This document shows positions 5,610-13,041 of a stretch of 15,040 nucleotides of DNA, in pieces. The translations under genes and the position numbers were made by a program. Positions within the stretch are counted from its first letter, which is position 1. Each line of letters begins with the position of its first letter. A model generated the notes under the pieces. It was given only the letters and a program-made list of their open reading frames with translations, made no database searches and was not told the DNA's origin. Source of the DNA: RGIG3040 sp964410675 (GTDB taxonomy: Bacteria; Bacillota; Clostridia; Lachnospirales; Lachnospiraceae); contig CAYPIB010000071.1 of NCBI GenBank assembly GCA_964410675.1, forward strand, positions 1 through 15,040, written 5' to 3'.

Positions 5610-7535
5610 ATGTCTGAACTAAGAGAAAAAGTAGATGTGTGTGTAATTGGTGCCGGTCATGCGGGCTGTGAGGCAGCATTGGCTTGTGCTAGATTGGGAC
5701 TTGAAACAGTTATTTTTACGGTAAGTGTGGATAGTATTGCCCTTATGCCTTGTAACCCGAATATTGGCGGTTCCAGCAAAGGGCATTTAGTGAGAGAAAT
5801 AGATGCTCTGGGCGGTGAGATGGGTAAAATTATTGATCAGACATTTATTCAATCTAAAATGCTTAATTTGTCAAAGGGTCCGGCAGTTCATTCGCTTCGT
5901 GCACAGGCTGATAAAGCTGATTATACACGAGAAATGAGAAGGGTATTAGAAAATCAAGAACATCTTATTATTAAGCAGGCCGAGGTATCTGAAATTTTAT
6001 GGGAAAAGTTAGACAATGCTAACTTTATCGAAACAAAGAAAATTATTGGGGTTAAAACTTTTACCGGTGCAGTATACGAAGCTAAGACAGTTATTATATG
6101 TACCGGAACTTATTTAAATGCAAGATGTCTTTGTGGTGAAGCAATCACTTATACCGGGCCGAATGGTTTACAGTCTGCAAATCATTTAACTGATACACTC
6201 GTAGAAATGGGTGTTGAAATCAGACGGTTTAAAACAGGCACCCCCGCAAGAATAGATAAACGTTCGATTGACTTTTCTAAAATGGAAGAACAGTTTGGCG
6301 ATAAAGAGGTTATTCCATTTTCATTTTCGACAAAAAAAGAAGATATTCAAAAAGATCAAGTTTCTTGTTATCTCACTTATACAAATGAAAAGACACATGA
6401 TATAATAAGAAAAAATATCAAGCGTTCGCCGATGTATTCCGGTGTCATTGAAGGAGTAGGACCAAGATATTGTCCGTCTATTGAGGATAAGGTGGTTAAA
6501 TTTGCTGACAAGGACAGACATCAGGTATTTATTGAACCGGAGGGAATTCATACAAATGAAGTATATGTTGCCGGTATGTCTTCTTCACTTCCTGAGGATG
6601 TTCAATTTGAGATGTATCGAACGGTTCCGGGTTTGGAAAAATGCCAAATTGTAAGAAATGCTTATGCCATCGAATATGATTGTATTAATCCCAATCAGCT
6701 TTATGCAACACTTAATTTTAAAGATATACAAGGTCTTTTTTCCGGGGGCCAGATGAATGGAAGCAGCGGTTATGAAGAAGCAGCGGCTCAAGGATTAATA
6801 GCCGGGATAAATGCCAGTCAATTTATTAAAGGAAGGGATATGATTAAAATTGATCGTTCCCAGGGGTATATTGGAGTACTAATAGATGATCTTGTAACAA
6901 AGGATAATTTTGAACCTTATCGTATGATGACATCGAGAGCGGAGTATAGACTTTTATTAAGACAAGATAATGCAGATTTGCGGCTGCGTAAAATTGGGTA
7001 TGAAGTCGGACTTATATCTAAAGAGCAATATGAATATGTTGTCGAAAAAGAAAAATTAATAGAAGAGGAAGTGGAGCGGCTTAAAAATATTAAAATTGGT
7101 GCAAACAAGGGAACACAGCAATTTCTAGAAAGTCATAACAGTGCACTTTTGAAGACAGGTACGAGTATGGCGGAGCTTATGTGCCGGCCGGAGCTTTCTT
7201 ATGATGTTTTATCTGAAATAGATACAGACAGAAAACATTTAAGTGAAGATGTAATTGAGCAAGTAAATATAAATATTAAATATGATGGTTATATAAAGCG
7301 TCAGTTAAAACAAGCGGAGCAATTTAAGAAAATTGAAAATAAGAAAATTCCGATCGGTATTGATTATGAAAACGTTCCCAGTCTTAGAATTGAAGCTAGG
7401 CAAAAGTTAAATAAATATTCACCTGTTTCAGTTGGTCAAGCTTCTCGTATTTCAGGAGTTTCTCCGGCAGATATATCTGTATTATTAATTTACCTGGAGC
7501 AATTTTATAAGAATAGGAGTAAGGAGGAACATTAA
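5610..7535 (+). CDS. mnmG: tRNA uridine-5-carboxymethylaminomethyl(34) synthesis enzyme MnmG
   Basis: MnmG (GidA) is the FAD- and NADH-dependent partner of MnmE in wobble-uridine modification. The product is 641 residues, near the usual 620-650. The FAD-binding motif GAGHAGCEAA lies at 14-23. The family blocks MPCNPNIGGSSKGHLVREID, FKTGTPARID, GVGPRYCPSIEDK and GLFSGGQMNGSSGYEEAAAQG are all present. The C-terminal helical domain, which binds MnmE and tRNA, contains the MTSRAEYRLLLRQDNADLRL block. The frame extends to a TTG at 5595, but GAGGAG (5597-5602) 7 bases upstream fixes the start at ATG 5610. rsmG starts 4 bases after the stop, so the genes are probably translationally coupled. Confidence 0.97.
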   Translation: MSELREKVDVCVIGAGHAGCEAALACARLGLETVIFTVSVDSIALMPCNPNIGGSSKGHLVREIDALGGEMGKIIDQTFIQSKMLNLSKGPAVHSLRAQADKADYTREMRRVLENQEHLIIKQAEVSEILWEKLDNANFIETKKIIGVKTFTGAVYEAKTVIICTGTYLNARCLCGEAITYTGPNGLQSANHLTDTLVEMGVEIRRFKTGTPARIDKRSIDFSKMEEQFGDKEVIPFSFSTKKEDIQKDQVSCYLTYTNEKTHDIIRKNIKRSPMYSGVIEGVGPRYCPSIEDKVVKFADKDRHQVFIEPEGIHTNEVYVAGMSSSLPEDVQFEMYRTVPGLEKCQIVRNAYAIEYDCINPNQLYATLNFKDIQGLFSGGQMNGSSGYEEAAAQGLIAGINASQFIKGRDMIKIDRSQGYIGVLIDDLVTKDNFEPYRMMTSRAEYRLLLRQDNADLRLRKIGYEVGLISKEQYEYVVEKEKLIEEEVERLKNIKIGANKGTQQFLESHNSALLKTGTSMAELMCRPELSYDVLSEIDTDRKHLSEDVIEQVNINIKYDGYIKRQLKQAEQFKKIENKKIPIGIDYENVPSLRIEARQKLNKYSPVSVGQASRISGVSPADISVLLIYLEQFYKNRSKEEH

Positions 7536-7539
7536 TAAT

Positions 7540-8265
7540 ATGACAGATATTAGTTTACAAGAATTTAAAAAATATTTAGCGGAATTAGATATAACCTTAT
7601 CAGAGGAACAGATTCAACAATTTATACTGTTTTATGATCTTTTAATTGAATGGAATGGTTTTATCAATTTAACAGCGATTACTGATTTTGATGAAGTAAT
7701 AAAGAAACATTTTATTGACAGCCTATCTTTAGTTAGAGCATATGATCTGACAAAACCGGTAAAGATAATTGATGTTGGAACAGGGGCCGGTTTTCCGGGT
7801 ATACCATTAAAAATAGCGTTTCCACATTTGAAAATTACACTGCTTGATTCATTAAATAAACGTGTTAAATTTTTAAATGAGGTAAAAGAAAAGTTAGGGC
7901 TGACTAATTTAGATATTGTACATGGAAGAGCGGAAGATTTAGCAAAGCCGTTACAGCGAAGAGAGATTTATGACCTTTGTGTTTCAAGAGCCGTTGCTAA
8001 CCTTTCTACTTTATGTGAATTTTGTCTTCCTTATGTACGAAAAGATGGATATTTTATATCTTATAAATCAGAAAAAATTAAAGAGGAAAGAATAGAAGCA
8101 GAAAAAGCTATTGCCATATTAGGCGGAAGAATTGAGAAGGAAGTTGAGTTTTACTTCACGGATGAAAGGTTATATCGAAATTTATTTGTAATTAATAAAA
8201 TTAAAGCGACTCCAAAGCAATATCCCAGGAAAGCAGGAACACCCGGGAAGGAACCTATTAAATAA
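7540..8265 (+). CDS. rsmG: 16S rRNA (guanine-N7) methyltransferase RsmG
   Basis: RsmG (GidB) transfers a methyl group from S-adenosylmethionine to N7 of the guanine in the 530 loop of 16S rRNA (G527 in E. coli); loss gives low-level streptomycin resistance. The product is 241 residues, typical for Gram-positive members. The family N-terminus is seen in YDLLIEWNGFINLTAI, the SAM-binding motif I in IIDVGTGAGFPGIPL (about 76-90), then VSRAVANLSTLCEF, and the C-terminal YPRKAGTPGKEPI block. AAGGAGG (7521-7527) lies inside the end of mnmG with a 12-base spacing to the ATG. It is the last gene of the mnmE-mnmG-rsmG unit and is followed by a perfect hairpin. Confidence 0.97.
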   Translation: MTDISLQEFKKYLAELDITLSEEQIQQFILFYDLLIEWNGFINLTAITDFDEVIKKHFIDSLSLVRAYDLTKPVKIIDVGTGAGFPGIPLKIAFPHLKITLLDSLNKRVKFLNEVKEKLGLTNLDIVHGRAEDLAKPLQRREIYDLCVSRAVANLSTLCEFCLPYVRKDGYFISYKSEKIKEERIEAEKAIAILGGRIEKEVEFYFTDERLYRNLFVINKIKATPKQYPRKAGTPGKEPIK

Positions 8266-8280
8266 AATAAATTATAAAAC

Positions 8281-8316
8281 AAAGGTGACACAGAAGCATA
8301 TACCGTGTCACCTTTT
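8281..8316. terminator. Terminator hairpin between convergent rsmG and hydrolase gene
   Basis: AAAGGTGACAC (8281-8291) and GTGTCACCTTT (8305-8315) form a perfect 11-bp stem with a 13-base loop, followed by T-rich sequence. On the minus strand the stem is followed by GTTTTATAATTT, so the same hairpin can end the hydrolase transcript. The convergent arrangement suits a two-way terminator. Confidence 0.82.
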
Positions 8317-8346
8317 ACGTTTATTAGTATTTTATAAACAAGATTA

Positions 8347-9297
8347 TTATGAGTCGAAATACATTTTTATATGACTTAATACTTCTTTTGGTTTTTCCAG
8401 ATGTGGCAGTTGTTTCGTTTCTTCAATATAACTTACTTCGATAGCACTGTTATAACATAAATAATTATCTATGATAGTTTCATTATTGTCTTTTTCTTCT
8501 CCTGCTATAATAAACATACTGTAATCTATTTTATTAAGGGCATGTGTGATATTTAGATTGATATATTTACCAAGATAGCTGGATATCGCAAATTTGCTTT
8601 TATAGTCTTTTATATGTGCAGCTTCATTATAGGCATCAATATATTCTTGCTCAATCATTTCTTTGTTATAAAATAATTCTTGTTTAAATTTACTTGCAAA
8701 ATTGGTTTTATTGGCCATCAAATTATAAACAAAAGTTCCAATAATAGGGCATTCAATTAATAGTTTTAAAAGCTTAGTACGCTTTGAAGGTATTAAATTA
8801 GCCGATGCAATATTTTGTGGATTAATAAATATTAATTTGTTTATAATTTCCGGGTCATTATGACATGCCATAATTGCTATCGAAGAAGAATCGCCGGATG
8901 TTATGACATTAGCTTTTTCTCCGATAATATTTTTTATAAAATCAGTAATTAACTGTACATATAAAAAATTGGTATATGTTATATTTGTTTTGTCTGAGAG
9001 TCCATAGCCTAATAAGTCAATTGCATATACTTGATTTGTTTTTGACAGATCATCAATAATTTTGTGAAATTCATAACTGCTGCTTCCTGAAGTTAAATCA
9101 TGTAGTAAAAGAATTGGTGCTCCATTTCCTTTTTTCGTATATCTTATTTTTCCAAAACGCCATTCATAGTAATTATTTTCTTTTGTATATAAAATTCCTT
9201 TTAAAGTTGATAAAGAATATAAGGTTTTATTTATGATGTAAAGAGTTAAAGTAGTTAATAAAGTTAATAGTGTTATAGTCTTTATTTTTGATTTCAT
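8347..9297 (-). CDS. Membrane-anchored alpha/beta hydrolase fold protein
   Basis: This 316-residue protein has an N-terminal hydrophobic segment (about 7-23) with basic residues before it and no signal peptidase site that I recognise, so it is probably anchored with the hydrolase domain outside the cytoplasm. The fold is supported by APILLLHDLTSGSSSYEF (about 60-77, oxyanion-hole region), VYAIDLLGYGLSDK (90-103), a nucleophile elbow SGDSSSI with Ser137, the acidic turn IIAGEEKDN (264-271) and LPHLEKP with His299. The elbow is GDSSS rather than GxSxG, so the second glycine is serine. Substrate is unknown. ATG 9297 has AGAGGTG about 9 bases upstream. It is the only complete gene on the minus strand and is divergent from the kinase gene. 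The product class is likely; a specific enzyme cannot be named. Confidence 0.85.
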   Translation of the reverse strand: MKSKIKTITLLTLLTTLTLYIINKTLYSLSTLKGILYTKENNYYEWRFGKIRYTKKGNGAPILLLHDLTSGSSSYEFHKIIDDLSKTNQVYAIDLLGYGLSDKTNITYTNFLYVQLITDFIKNIIGEKANVITSGDSSSIAIMACHNDPEIINKLIFINPQNIASANLIPSKRTKLLKLLIECPIIGTFVYNLMANKTNFASKFKQELFYNKEMIEQEYIDAYNEAAHIKDYKSKFAISSYLGKYINLNITHALNKIDYSMFIIAGEEKDNNETIIDNYLCYNSAIEVSYIEETKQLPHLEKPKEVLSHIKMYFDS

Positions 9298-9322
9298 TTA
9301 AAATGTCACCTCTTTCTTTACT

Positions 9323-9351
9323 ATTATAATCTAATATAACTAATAATTCAA
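9323..9351 (-). promoter_or_regulatory. Candidate promoter of the alpha/beta hydrolase gene
   Basis: On the minus strand TTGAAT (9351-9346), a 17-base spacer and a perfect TATAAT (9328-9323). The predicted start near 9316 gives a leader of about 19 bases to ATG 9297. For the divergent kinase gene I see only a loose TATATT at 9386-9391 with no matching -35 box, so that promoter is unresolved. Confidence 0.6.
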
Positions 9352-9420
9352 ATAAAAGTTAACTTTTTCTTTCTTTATTTCACAATATATTATATCATGT
9401 ATATAAGTAGGTGTAATATT

Positions 9421-10410
9421 ATGGAAATAGCAAAAGAGAAAAAAAAATTAAAAATCATATATCAAAAATACTATGAAGAAAAGTCAAATTTGGAATTAAA
9501 TAAAGCTATTAATAATGAAAAAATTACTAAATTAAACAATGAAGTTATATTCCTTAAAAATGAAAATGAAAATGACTTTTCTATATTTTCTCCCCATGAG
9601 TTAGAAAATGAAAATGAAGAAAGAATTAAAACTATAACTAATAATATAATTGAGTTAGAAAATGATAATAGTGTACTAAATGAAAAATTAGATTATTTAG
9701 AAAAAATGTTATTGACTTTAGAAAATGTTTTAAGCGAAAGTTTTTTAAAGTGTGAAAAGGATAAATCTGATATTCTTTCGATGAATGAAAATGATAGAAA
9801 AAGGATAGCTAGGGAATTACATGATACAACAATTCAAAATTTAGTACACCTTATTCATAAGATAGAAATTGCTTCCAAGTATATGGAAGAGGATATAATT
9901 AAAGCTAGACTAGAATTAGCTTCTATTTCTAAAACTTTAAAAGAAACTATTGGTGGGGTTAGGGAATTGGTTTATGATTTAAGACCGATGACTTTTGATG
10001 ATTTAGGTTTTGAAACAACTTTAAAAACTTACTTGCATAATGTAACTGCAAATTTGGATATTGATATTTCTTGTTCTATTAATTTTAATTCTAAGAAATT
10101 TAACGATTTATTTTTGTTAACTTTATTTAGAATTATTCAAGAGTGTGTTAATAATGCAATCAAACATTCACAATGTAAAACTATTAAATTAGAATTAAAT
10201 CAAATTGATGATATGTTATCTTTAATTATAGAAGATGATGGTATAGGTCTTGATAGTAAAGAATTAAATGAAAATAATAAACACTTCGGTATTAAAATAG
10301 TGAAAGAAAGAGTTTCACTTATATCAGGTGTTTGTGATTTTATATGTAAAAAGGGAAAAGGATTGGCAGTAGAAATACGAGTTCCAATACAAGTGATGGA
10401 AGGAGAATAA
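9421..10410 (+). CDS. Soluble DegS-like sensor histidine kinase with coiled-coil N-terminus
   Basis: A 329-residue kinase of the HisKA_3 (NarL/DegS) class with no membrane segment, so it probably senses a cytoplasmic signal or partner. Residues 1 to about 120 are charged, heptad-like and rich in Asn, Glu and Lys, and predict a coiled coil. The DHp helix NDRKRIARELHDTTIQNLVHLI has the phospho-acceptor His134 and the HDxxxQ pattern linked with phosphatase activity in NarX-type kinases. A connecting DLRPMTFDDLG block follows. The ATPase domain has the N box FRIIQECVNNAIKHS, G1 EDDGIGLD and G2 HFGIKIVKERV. An in-frame ATG at 9397 lacks a ribosome binding site; AGGTG at 9409-9413 fixes ATG 9421. 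Its regulator follows 2 bases later. The first third is about 15-17% GC in sampled lines, much lower than mnmG. Confidence 0.93.
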   Translation: MEIAKEKKKLKIIYQKYYEEKSNLELNKAINNEKITKLNNEVIFLKNENENDFSIFSPHELENENEERIKTITNNIIELENDNSVLNEKLDYLEKMLLTLENVLSESFLKCEKDKSDILSMNENDRKRIARELHDTTIQNLVHLIHKIEIASKYMEEDIIKARLELASISKTLKETIGGVRELVYDLRPMTFDDLGFETTLKTYLHNVTANLDIDISCSINFNSKKFNDLFLLTLFRIIQECVNNAIKHSQCKTIKLELNQIDDMLSLIIEDDGIGLDSKELNENNKHFGIKIVKERVSLISGVCDFICKKGKGLAVEIRVPIQVMEGE

Positions 10411-10412
10411 TT

Positions 10413-11060
10413 ATGTGCATTGAAATTATGATAGTAGATGACCATAAGATGGTAAGGGAGGGGTTAAAACAGTTACTGGAATTAGATGGTGATATCAAGG
10501 TAGTAGCTGAGGCAGAAAATGGGGATGAATGTTTGAAGATTTTAAAAACTATAACTCCTGATTTAATATTATTGGATATTAATATGCCTAAGAAAAATGG
10601 AATTGAAACCTTGGAAATAATCCGGAAAAGAAAAGGAATGAGTGATTTTAAAGTTTTGATGTTAACGGTTCATGGAGAAGCTGATTATTTATTAAAATCT
10701 GTTGATTTAGGTTCAAACGGATATATCTTAAAAGATTCAGATTCTAGTGAACTGCGAAAGGCAATTTTTTCAGTAATGGATGGAAGCAATTTTATACAAA
10801 ATAATCTTGTACCATTATTAAATTCTAAAATGTTAGCAAGAGATACTGATAAAATAAAAATTGCATCCTTAACAAAAAGAGAAATGGAAATTTTGGTAAA
10901 TGTTTCGAGTGGATTGTTTAATAGAGAAATTGCTGAAAAACTTGAAATAAGCGAACGAACTGTTAAAAATCATGTTTCTAATATATTTAAAAAAATTGAG
11001 GTAGCAGATAGAACACAAGCAGCAGTATTTGCTATTCGTAATAATTTAATACATATATAA
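10413..11060 (+). CDS. NarL/DegU-family response regulator
   Basis: A 215-residue regulator and cognate partner of the preceding kinase. The receiver domain (1-120) has the acidic pair Asp9-Asp10, the phospho-acceptor Asp55 (LILLDINMPKKNG), Thr86 and Lys108, all canonical. The C-terminal LuxR-type helix-turn-helix (about 150-212) reads LTKREMEILVNVSSGLFNRE, then IAEKLEISERTVKNHVSNIF, the form seen in DegU and NarL. It should bind DNA as a phosphorylation-dependent dimer; its targets are unknown. The neighbouring hydrolase gene and its own operon are the nearest candidates. AAGGAG (10400-10405), inside the end of the kinase gene, lies 7 bases before the ATG. A terminator follows directly. Confidence 0.95.
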   Translation: MCIEIMIVDDHKMVREGLKQLLELDGDIKVVAEAENGDECLKILKTITPDLILLDINMPKKNGIETLEIIRKRKGMSDFKVLMLTVHGEADYLLKSVDLGSNGYILKDSDSSELRKAIFSVMDGSNFIQNNLVPLLNSKMLARDTDKIKIASLTKREMEILVNVSSGLFNREIAEKLEISERTVKNHVSNIFKKIEVADRTQAAVFAIRNNLIHI

Positions 11061-11065
11061 AAATG

Positions 11066-11095
11066 AGGGATATCACTATGTGGTATCCTTTTTTT
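11066..11095 (+). terminator. Intrinsic terminator after the response regulator
   Basis: GGATATCA (11068-11075) pairs with TGGTATCC (11081-11088) over 8 bp with one G-U, a 5-base loop, and a T7 tract at 11089-11095. It ends the two-component operon just before the parS region. Confidence 0.88.
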
Positions 11096-11133
11096 GTGTT
11101 TAAAATGCGTCAATTAGGGATTTTTTAAAATAA

Positions 11134-11149
11134 TGTTTCACGTGAAACA
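11134..11149. promoter_or_regulatory. parS: parS centromere site 1 (perfect TGTTTCACGTGAAACA)
   Basis: This is an exact match to the 16-bp ParB/Spo0J loading site, inside a 20-bp perfect palindrome (11132-11151). ParB binds here, loads as a CTP clamp and spreads. It lies 215 bp upstream of parA. Confidence 0.97.
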
Positions 11150-11182
11150 TTTTATTAAAATTATCACAACCCCTACATATAA

Positions 11183-11198
11183 TGTTTCACGTGAAACA
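11183..11198. promoter_or_regulatory. parS: parS centromere site 2 (perfect TGTTTCACGTGAAACA)
   Basis: This is a second exact 16-bp site, 49 bp from the first start to start, extended to an 18-bp palindrome (11182-11199). It is framed by CTACATATA (11173-11181) and TATATGTAG (11206-11214), a 9-bp inverted repeat. Confidence 0.97.
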
Positions 11199-11225
11199 TA
11201 TACCCTATATGTAGTAAAAATCATT

Positions 11226-11233
11226 GTGAAACA
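11226..11233 (+). promoter_or_regulatory. parS half-site 1 (GTGAAACA)
   Basis: GTGAAACA equals the right half of parS, with no matching left half. It is part of a 13-base direct repeat TGTGAAACATTTA (11225-11237) that recurs at 11257-11269. Confidence 0.55.
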
Positions 11234-11257
11234 TTTATAATATAATAAATAAATAAT

Positions 11258-11265
11258 GTGAAACA
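11258..11265 (+). promoter_or_regulatory. parS half-site 2 (GTGAAACA)
   Basis: This is a second right half-site in the same orientation, 32 bp after the first, about three helical turns. It lies about 50 bp upstream of the parA -10 element, where bound ParB could affect parA expression. Confidence 0.55.
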
Positions 11266-11315
11266 TTTAAAAAATGATTAATTTTGATATGTCTCTAGAT
11301 AAACATTTAGAGAAG

Positions 11316-11324
11316 TGATATAAT
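11316..11324 (+). promoter_or_regulatory. Candidate parA promoter (extended -10)
   Basis: TGATATAAT has a perfect TATAAT (11319-11324) preceded by TGn, the extended -10 form that can work without a good -35 box; none is seen 17 bases upstream. The predicted start near 11331 gives a leader of about 33 bases. Confidence 0.5.
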
Positions 11325-11363
11325 TATGTATAGATATGTAGAAAAGAGTTGAAAGGATTAAAA

Positions 11364-12134
11364 ATGGGAAGAATTATTGCAGTTGCGAATCAAAAGGGAG
11401 GCGTTGGTAAGACGACTACCGCTATTAATTTATCTGCTTGTCTTGCAGAGAAAGGAAAGAAAGTTTTAGTTGTTGATACTGATCCCCAGGGAAATACAAC
11501 CAGTGGATTTGGAATAGATAAAAACTTTTTAGAATATACAATTTATGATTTAATGTTAGGTGAATGTTCAATACAAGATTGTATTATAAAAGATGCTATT
11601 AAAAATGTTTCAATTGTTCCGTCTAATGTTAACTTAGCTGCAGCAGAAATTGAGTTGATTGGAATTGATAAAAAGGAATTTATATTAAAGCAAGAAGTAG
11701 ATTGGATCAAAGATAATTATGATTTTATAATCATTGACTGTCCTCCATCACTAAGTATGTTAACAATCAATGCTATGACAACAGCTGATTCAGTATTAGT
11801 CCCAATTCAATGTGAATATTATGCTTTGGAAGGGTTAAGTCAGTTAATACATAGTGTTAATCTCATTAAAGAGAGACTAAATCCTAACTTACAAATGGAA
11901 GGTGTCGTGTTTACTATGTTTGATTCGAGAACAAATTTATCAAATCAAGTTGTGGAAAATGTTAAAAACAATTTAAAAGAAAATGTATGTAAAACTGTAA
12001 TTCCAAGAAATATTAGATTGGCAGAGGCCCCAAGCTATGGAATGCCAATTACAATGTATGAACCTAAATCGGCAGGTGCCGAAAGTTATAGAGATCTGGC
12101 AGATGAAATATTAAATAGAAAGGATAATACTTGA
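11364..12134 (+). CDS. parA: Chromosome partitioning ATPase ParA/Soj
   Basis: ParA (Soj) is a MinD/ParA-type ATPase that binds DNA as an ATP dimer. It is released by ParB-parS complexes and helps separate newly replicated origins; in B. subtilis it also regulates DnaA. The product is 256 residues. The deviant Walker A KGGVGKTT starts at residue 11, with signature Lys11 and P-loop Lys16. DTDPQGN is at 38-44, FIIIDCPPSLS forms Walker B, and RNIRLAEAPSYGMPI is the conserved C-terminal block. The frame extends to TTG 11349, but AAAGGA (11352-11357) fixes ATG 11364. Its stop overlaps or abuts the parB start. No N-terminal regulatory helix is present, so it is the short chromosomal type. Confidence 0.97.
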   Translation: MGRIIAVANQKGGVGKTTTAINLSACLAEKGKKVLVVDTDPQGNTTSGFGIDKNFLEYTIYDLMLGECSIQDCIIKDAIKNVSIVPSNVNLAAAEIELIGIDKKEFILKQEVDWIKDNYDFIIIDCPPSLSMLTINAMTTADSVLVPIQCEYYALEGLSQLIHSVNLIKERLNPNLQMEGVVFTMFDSRTNLSNQVVENVKNNLKENVCKTVIPRNIRLAEAPSYGMPITMYEPKSAGAESYRDLADEILNRKDNT

Positions 12135-12136
12135 AG

Positions 12137-13015
12137 ATGGCAGCAAAGGGAAGAGGATTAGGAAAAGGTTTAGATACTTTAATTCCGGTTACTGTAAATA
12201 GTGGTATTTCAAAAAAAGAAGAGAAGCAAGAAACATTAATAAAAATCACAATGGTAGAACCTAATAGAGATCAGCCGCGTAAAAATTTTGATGAAGATTC
12301 CCTAATGGAATTAGCTGAGTCTATTAAACAATTTGGATTATTACAGCCTATTTTAGTACAAGATAAAAAAGATCATTATGAAATTATTGCCGGAGAGCGT
12401 AGATGGCGTGCATCTAAGTTAGCTGGATTAAAGGAAGTTCCAGTTATTATTAAAAACTTAACGGAACAGGAAATTGTAGAAATATCTTTAATTGAGAATA
12501 TACAAAGAGAAGATTTAAATCCAATTGAAGAAGCTCAGGCTTTTAAGCGTCTTTTAACAGAATTTAGTTTAAAACAGGATGAGGTTGCTGAAAGAGTTTC
12601 AAAGAGCAGGACTGCAGTAACAAATTCAATGAGATTACTTAAATTGTCTGATGATGTGCAGCAAATGGTAATTGATGAAATGATTTCAACAGGACATGCC
12701 AGAACTTTACTCGCTATTGATAATAAGGACAAGCAGTATGAATTAGCACAAGAAATTTTTGATAAAAAGCTAAGTGTTAGAGAAACGGAGAAGCTTGTTA
12801 AAAATATTGGAAAGCCTGTTAAGGAGAAAAAAGAAGCAGTTAAAGATGATAAATTAGAAATAATTTATCGAGATATTTCTGAAAAATTAAAAATTGAATT
12901 AGGAACAAAGGTAACAGTTATACCAAAAGAAAACGGTAGTGGAAAAATTGAAATTGAGTTTTATTCTAATGATGAGTTAGAGCGCTTAATTGATATTATG
13001 AAAAACAATAATTAA
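12137..13015 (+). CDS. parB: Chromosome partitioning protein ParB/Spo0J
   Basis: ParB is a CTPase DNA clamp that loads at parS, slides onto flanking DNA and recruits ParA and SMC. The product is 292 residues. The N-terminal GRGLGKGLDTLIP is the ParA-stimulating segment. The CTP-binding fold runs from about residue 36 and includes QPRKNF and GERRWRAS (about 86-93), followed by ENIQREDLNPIEEAQAF. The helix-turn-helix (about 145-168, DEVAERVSKSRTAVTNSMRL) reads parS. A C-terminal dimerisation segment follows a charged linker near 215-240. ATG 12137 gives the usual MAAKGRGLGKGL start with the AAAGGA at 12119-12124 12 bases upstream, the same spacing as rsmG. TTG 12131, 6 bases from that site and overlapping the parA stop, is a good alternative. 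Confidence 0.97.
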   Translation: MAAKGRGLGKGLDTLIPVTVNSGISKKEEKQETLIKITMVEPNRDQPRKNFDEDSLMELAESIKQFGLLQPILVQDKKDHYEIIAGERRWRASKLAGLKEVPVIIKNLTEQEIVEISLIENIQREDLNPIEEAQAFKRLLTEFSLKQDEVAERVSKSRTAVTNSMRLLKLSDDVQQMVIDEMISTGHARTLLAIDNKDKQYELAQEIFDKKLSVRETEKLVKNIGKPVKEKKEAVKDDKLEIIYRDISEKLKIELGTKVTVIPKENGSGKIEIEFYSNDELERLIDIMKNNN

Positions 13016-13041
13016 GTTAAAAAGAATACGGAGGTAGACCC

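Larger units (their letters stand above)
11096..11363. other. parS-bearing non-coding region upstream of parA
   Basis: This gene-free gap holds two perfect parS palindromes (11134-11149 and 11183-11198), two parS half-sites (11226-11233 and 11258-11265), a 9-bp inverted repeat around the second parS, and the presumed parA promoter at 11316-11324. I see no small reading frame or RNA gene in it. Confidence 0.8.

Noticed and set aside
6321..7108. Minus-strand reading frames inside mnmG
   Set aside because: They are shadows of the mnmG coding sequence with no recognisable protein features.
8239..8248. ACCCGGGA as a Noc binding site
   Set aside because: It lacks the flanking bases of the NBS palindrome and encodes the conserved GTPGKEP end of RsmG.
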